From Chloroflexota bacterium (GTDB taxonomy: Bacteria > Chloroflexota > UBA6077 > FW602-bin22): DNA of 63,386 nucleotides. Position numbers and translations under genes: made by a program. Position 1 is the first letter of the stretch. Every line of letters begins with the position of its first letter. Below are positions 61,547-63,386 of this stretch, one piece after another. The stretch is from positions 1 to 63,386 of the forward strand of contig VGOZ01000005.1 in NCBI GenBank assembly GCA_016875715.1, read 5' to 3'. The notes under the pieces are model-generated. The model was not told the DNA's origin and made no database searches. It was given only the letters and a program-made list of their open reading frames with translations.

Positions 61547-61552
61547 GCCCCC

Positions 61553-63386
61553 GTGCACGTCATCGGCACGGCCGGTCACGTCGACCACGGGAAGTCCAGC
61601 CTCGTGCAGCGCCTGACGGGCATCGATCCAGATCGGCTCGATGAAGAGAAAGCGCGTGGCATGACGATCGACCTCGGCTTCGCCTGGATGAAGCTCCCTC
61701 GGAGCGGCGCGACCTCCATCGTTGATGTCCCCGGCCACGAACGCTTCATCAAGAACATGCTCGCCGGGGTCGGCGGGATCGATCTAGCCCTTCTGGTCAT
61801 CGCGGCCGATGAAGGAGTCATGCCCCAGACAGTCGAACACGTCCAGATACTCGACCTGCTCCGTGTACGACGCGGTGTCGTAGCTCTGACCAAGGTCGAT
61901 CTGGTCGATGCGGACTGGCGGGAACTCGTGCAATCTGAGGTCGGAGACTTCCTGGGTGCCACGGGCATCTCCGATGCACCCATCGTTCCGGTGTCGTCGC
62001 TCACCGGCGAAGGAATCGGGACGCTCTGTGAGGCGCTGGACGACGCGCTGACTCAGATCGCCGCGCGACCCGACTTCGGCCGCCCGCGCATCCCCATCGA
62101 CCGGTCGTTCACGATGCCTGGCTTCGGCACCGTGATCACGGGTACGCTGGCTGGGGGATCGATCGAGGTCGGACAGGAACTGACGATCGTACCCGGCGGC
62201 GTTCGGGCGCGCGCGCGAGGCATCCAGGTACACCGAGAGAGAGTGAATCGCGCCCTACCGGGTCATCGCGTCGCGGTGAATCTCGCCGGAGTCACCCGCG
62301 AGGAGGCGCCGCGGGGTCTGATCGTGACCGTGCCAGGCTGGCTCGACTCGACTCTGGCCGCGGATGTCGATCTGCGCATCGTCCGAGAGGCGGCGCACCC
62401 ACTCCAGCACGGGATGATGGTGACCTTCCACACTGGGGCGGCCGAGATTGAGGCTCGCGTTCTGCTGCTCGAGCGGGACAGTCTCGGTCCGGGCGAGAGA
62501 GGATGGGGCCAACTCCGGTTCAGCGAGCCCGCGGCCCTCGTGCGGGGCGATCTGTTCGTGATCCGTTCTCCGGATGCGACGCTCGGTGGCGGCGAGGTCG
62601 TCGATCCCCAGGCTCGGCGTCATCGCCGCCGCGAGCGCGATCTCGCTTCGGCTCTCACTGTTCTGCGCGAAGGCTCTCCCGCGGACACCATCCGGGCCGA
62701 GGTGGCCAGGAGGGGAAATCTGGAAGAGCGAGAGCTAATGAGCCGCACCGGTCTCGACCGGGCTGCGTTCGAATCTCTCGTCGAGCGACTGAGCCGCGAC
62801 GGCGATCTGATTTCCCTGGGTGACGTGATCCTCTCGCCGGCGCGGTGGGATGAACTCACCGGCAGGGCGAAGGGCGACCTCGAGGCCTTTCACCACGAGC
62901 ACCCCCTGCGACCAGGAATGGCCCGCGAAGTCCTCCGGACACGTGTGGGTCTCTCCTTGCGCGCGTTCGGGGCTGCCCTGGCCCGACTGGTCGGCGCGGG
63001 TATCATCGTCGACGACCGAGGAACCGTCAGCAGGCCGGGCTTCGCCCCGACGATCGACGGGGAGGCCGCGGATCGGGCGGCGCGCCTGGAGAGGGTGCTG
63101 ATGGAGGCGGGACTCACTCCGCCCGGGTTCGGAGAGCTTCCCACCGATTGCGTACCCGACGCGGATCTGGCACATGCCCTCCACGCGCAGGGACGCATCG
63201 TGCTCGTGGCGGCCGACCTCGCGTTCGCCCGCAGCGCTTTCGACCGAGTTCGGAGCGCGATTGAGGAGCACCTGCGCGATCGCGGGACGATCACAGTGGC
63301 CGGGGCGCGCGATCTGCTGGGAACCAGTCGAAAGTACGCCCTTGCGATCCTCGAACACCTCGATCGGCAGCACGTGACGCGCCGCG
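61553..63386 (+). CDS. selB: Selenocysteine-specific elongation factor SelB (3' end beyond window)
   Basis: At least 611 residues, open to the window edge. Brings Sec-tRNA to the ribosome at UGA codons near a SECIS hairpin. GTP-binding motifs: GHVDHGKSS (8-16), the effector Thr in RGMTIDLGFAW, DVPGHERFIKNML, and LTKVDL. EF-Tu-like domains 2 and 3 follow (DRSFTMPGFGTVITGTLAGG in part), then the SelB-only winged helices, ending in view with GTSRKYALAILEHLDRQ. GTG 61553 begins VHVIGTAGHVDHG. No selA, selC or selD lies in view. Confidence 0.97.
   Translation, partial: MHVIGTAGHVDHGKSSLVQRLTGIDPDRLDEEKARGMTIDLGFAWMKLPRSGATSIVDVPGHERFIKNMLAGVGGIDLALLVIAADEGVMPQTVEHVQILDLLRVRRGVVALTKVDLVDADWRELVQSEVGDFLGATGISDAPIVPVSSLTGEGIGTLCEALDDALTQIAARPDFGRPRIPIDRSFTMPGFGTVITGTLAGGSIEVGQELTIVPGGVRARARGIQVHRERVNRALPGHRVAVNLAGVTREEAPRGLIVTVPGWLDSTLAADVDLRIVREAAHPLQHGMMVTFHTGAAEIEARVLLLERDSLGPGERGWGQLRFSEPAALVRGDLFVIRSPDATLGGGEVVDPQARRHRRRERDLASALTVLREGSPADTIRAEVARRGNLEERELMSRTGLDRAAFESLVERLSRDGDLISLGDVILSPARWDELTGRAKGDLEAFHHEHPLRPGMAREVLRTRVGLSLRAFGAALARLVGAGIIVDDRGTVSRPGFAPTIDGEAADRAARLERVLMEAGLTPPGFGELPTDCVPDADLAHALHAQGRIVLVAADLAFARSAFDRVRSAIEEHLRDRGTITVAGARDLLGTSRKYALAILEHLDRQHVTRR

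Overview
The window is a GC-rich bacterial chromosome segment, densely coded on both strands and free of mobile elements. It uses many GTG and TTG starts, and neighbouring genes often overlap by one to four bases. The best fit is a motile member of the Chloroflexota, perhaps near the Thermomicrobia. This rests on the class of secreted repeat protein at 54.6-55.6 kb, on an LPxTG-tailed surface protein suggesting a single membrane, and on apparent leaderless promoters. No rRNA or marker tree was available, so the assignment is an inference of moderate confidence.

Left part (1-29 kb) is housekeeping. It holds the end of uvrC, coaE and a solitary groEL, a GT4 glycosyltransferase, tsaD and fsa. 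Next come a small ORF coupled to a cysteine-rich PAS protein and rpe, then rpmB and degV. A long forward run follows: recG-rsmD-coaD-two unknowns-yceD-rpmF-fabD/nusB-acpP-tatA-tatC-membrane HTH protein. In it FabD and NusB are one continuous polypeptide. On the reverse strand lie leuC-leuD-SDR-unknown-zinc-ribbon membrane protein. After these come two small coupled unknown genes, a Gfo/Idh/MocA oxidoreductase with a PAC2 protein, a two-domain rhodanese with sufU, and a tail-anchored coiled-coil protein.

The centre (26-50 kb, all reverse strand) is one tight flagellar cluster read flbD-motA-motB-fliL-fliM-fliY/N-[hairpin gap]-fliO-fliP-fliQ-fliR-flhB-flhA-flhF-flhG-PilZ/YcgR-2TM protein-fliA-SwrB-like-LPRTG protein-flgF-flgG-flgN-flgK-flgL-fliW-csrA. 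It runs on into a BMP-type lipoprotein, scpA and an M16 peptidase. It encodes the stator, the C-ring switch (without fliG), the export gate, polar placement GTPase/ATPase, sigma-28, a c-di-GMP brake and the FliW/CsrA switch. The hook, MS-ring, fliG, export ATPase, flagellin and chemotaxis genes must lie elsewhere. Unusual points are a MotB with an N-terminal helix-turn-helix domain, a FliY-type FliN with a degenerate CheC motif, and stacked hairpins between fliN and fliO.

The right part (50-63 kb) has guaB, a LysM protein and a class B penicillin-binding protein with an NTF2-like domain. An RlpA-like secreted protein and a catabolic-looking run (M20 peptidase, Ldh2-type dehydrogenase, inositol monophosphatase, class V aminotransferase) follow. 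Last are a membrane-anchored C39 peptidase, tandem tRNA-Val/tRNA-Glu and the start of selB, which implies selenocysteine use.

Many transcription units begin with a TATAAT-like box 6-8 bases before a GTG or ATG without a Shine-Dalgarno, which points to leaderless mRNAs. Several divergent gene pairs appear to share one near-symmetric -10 box.
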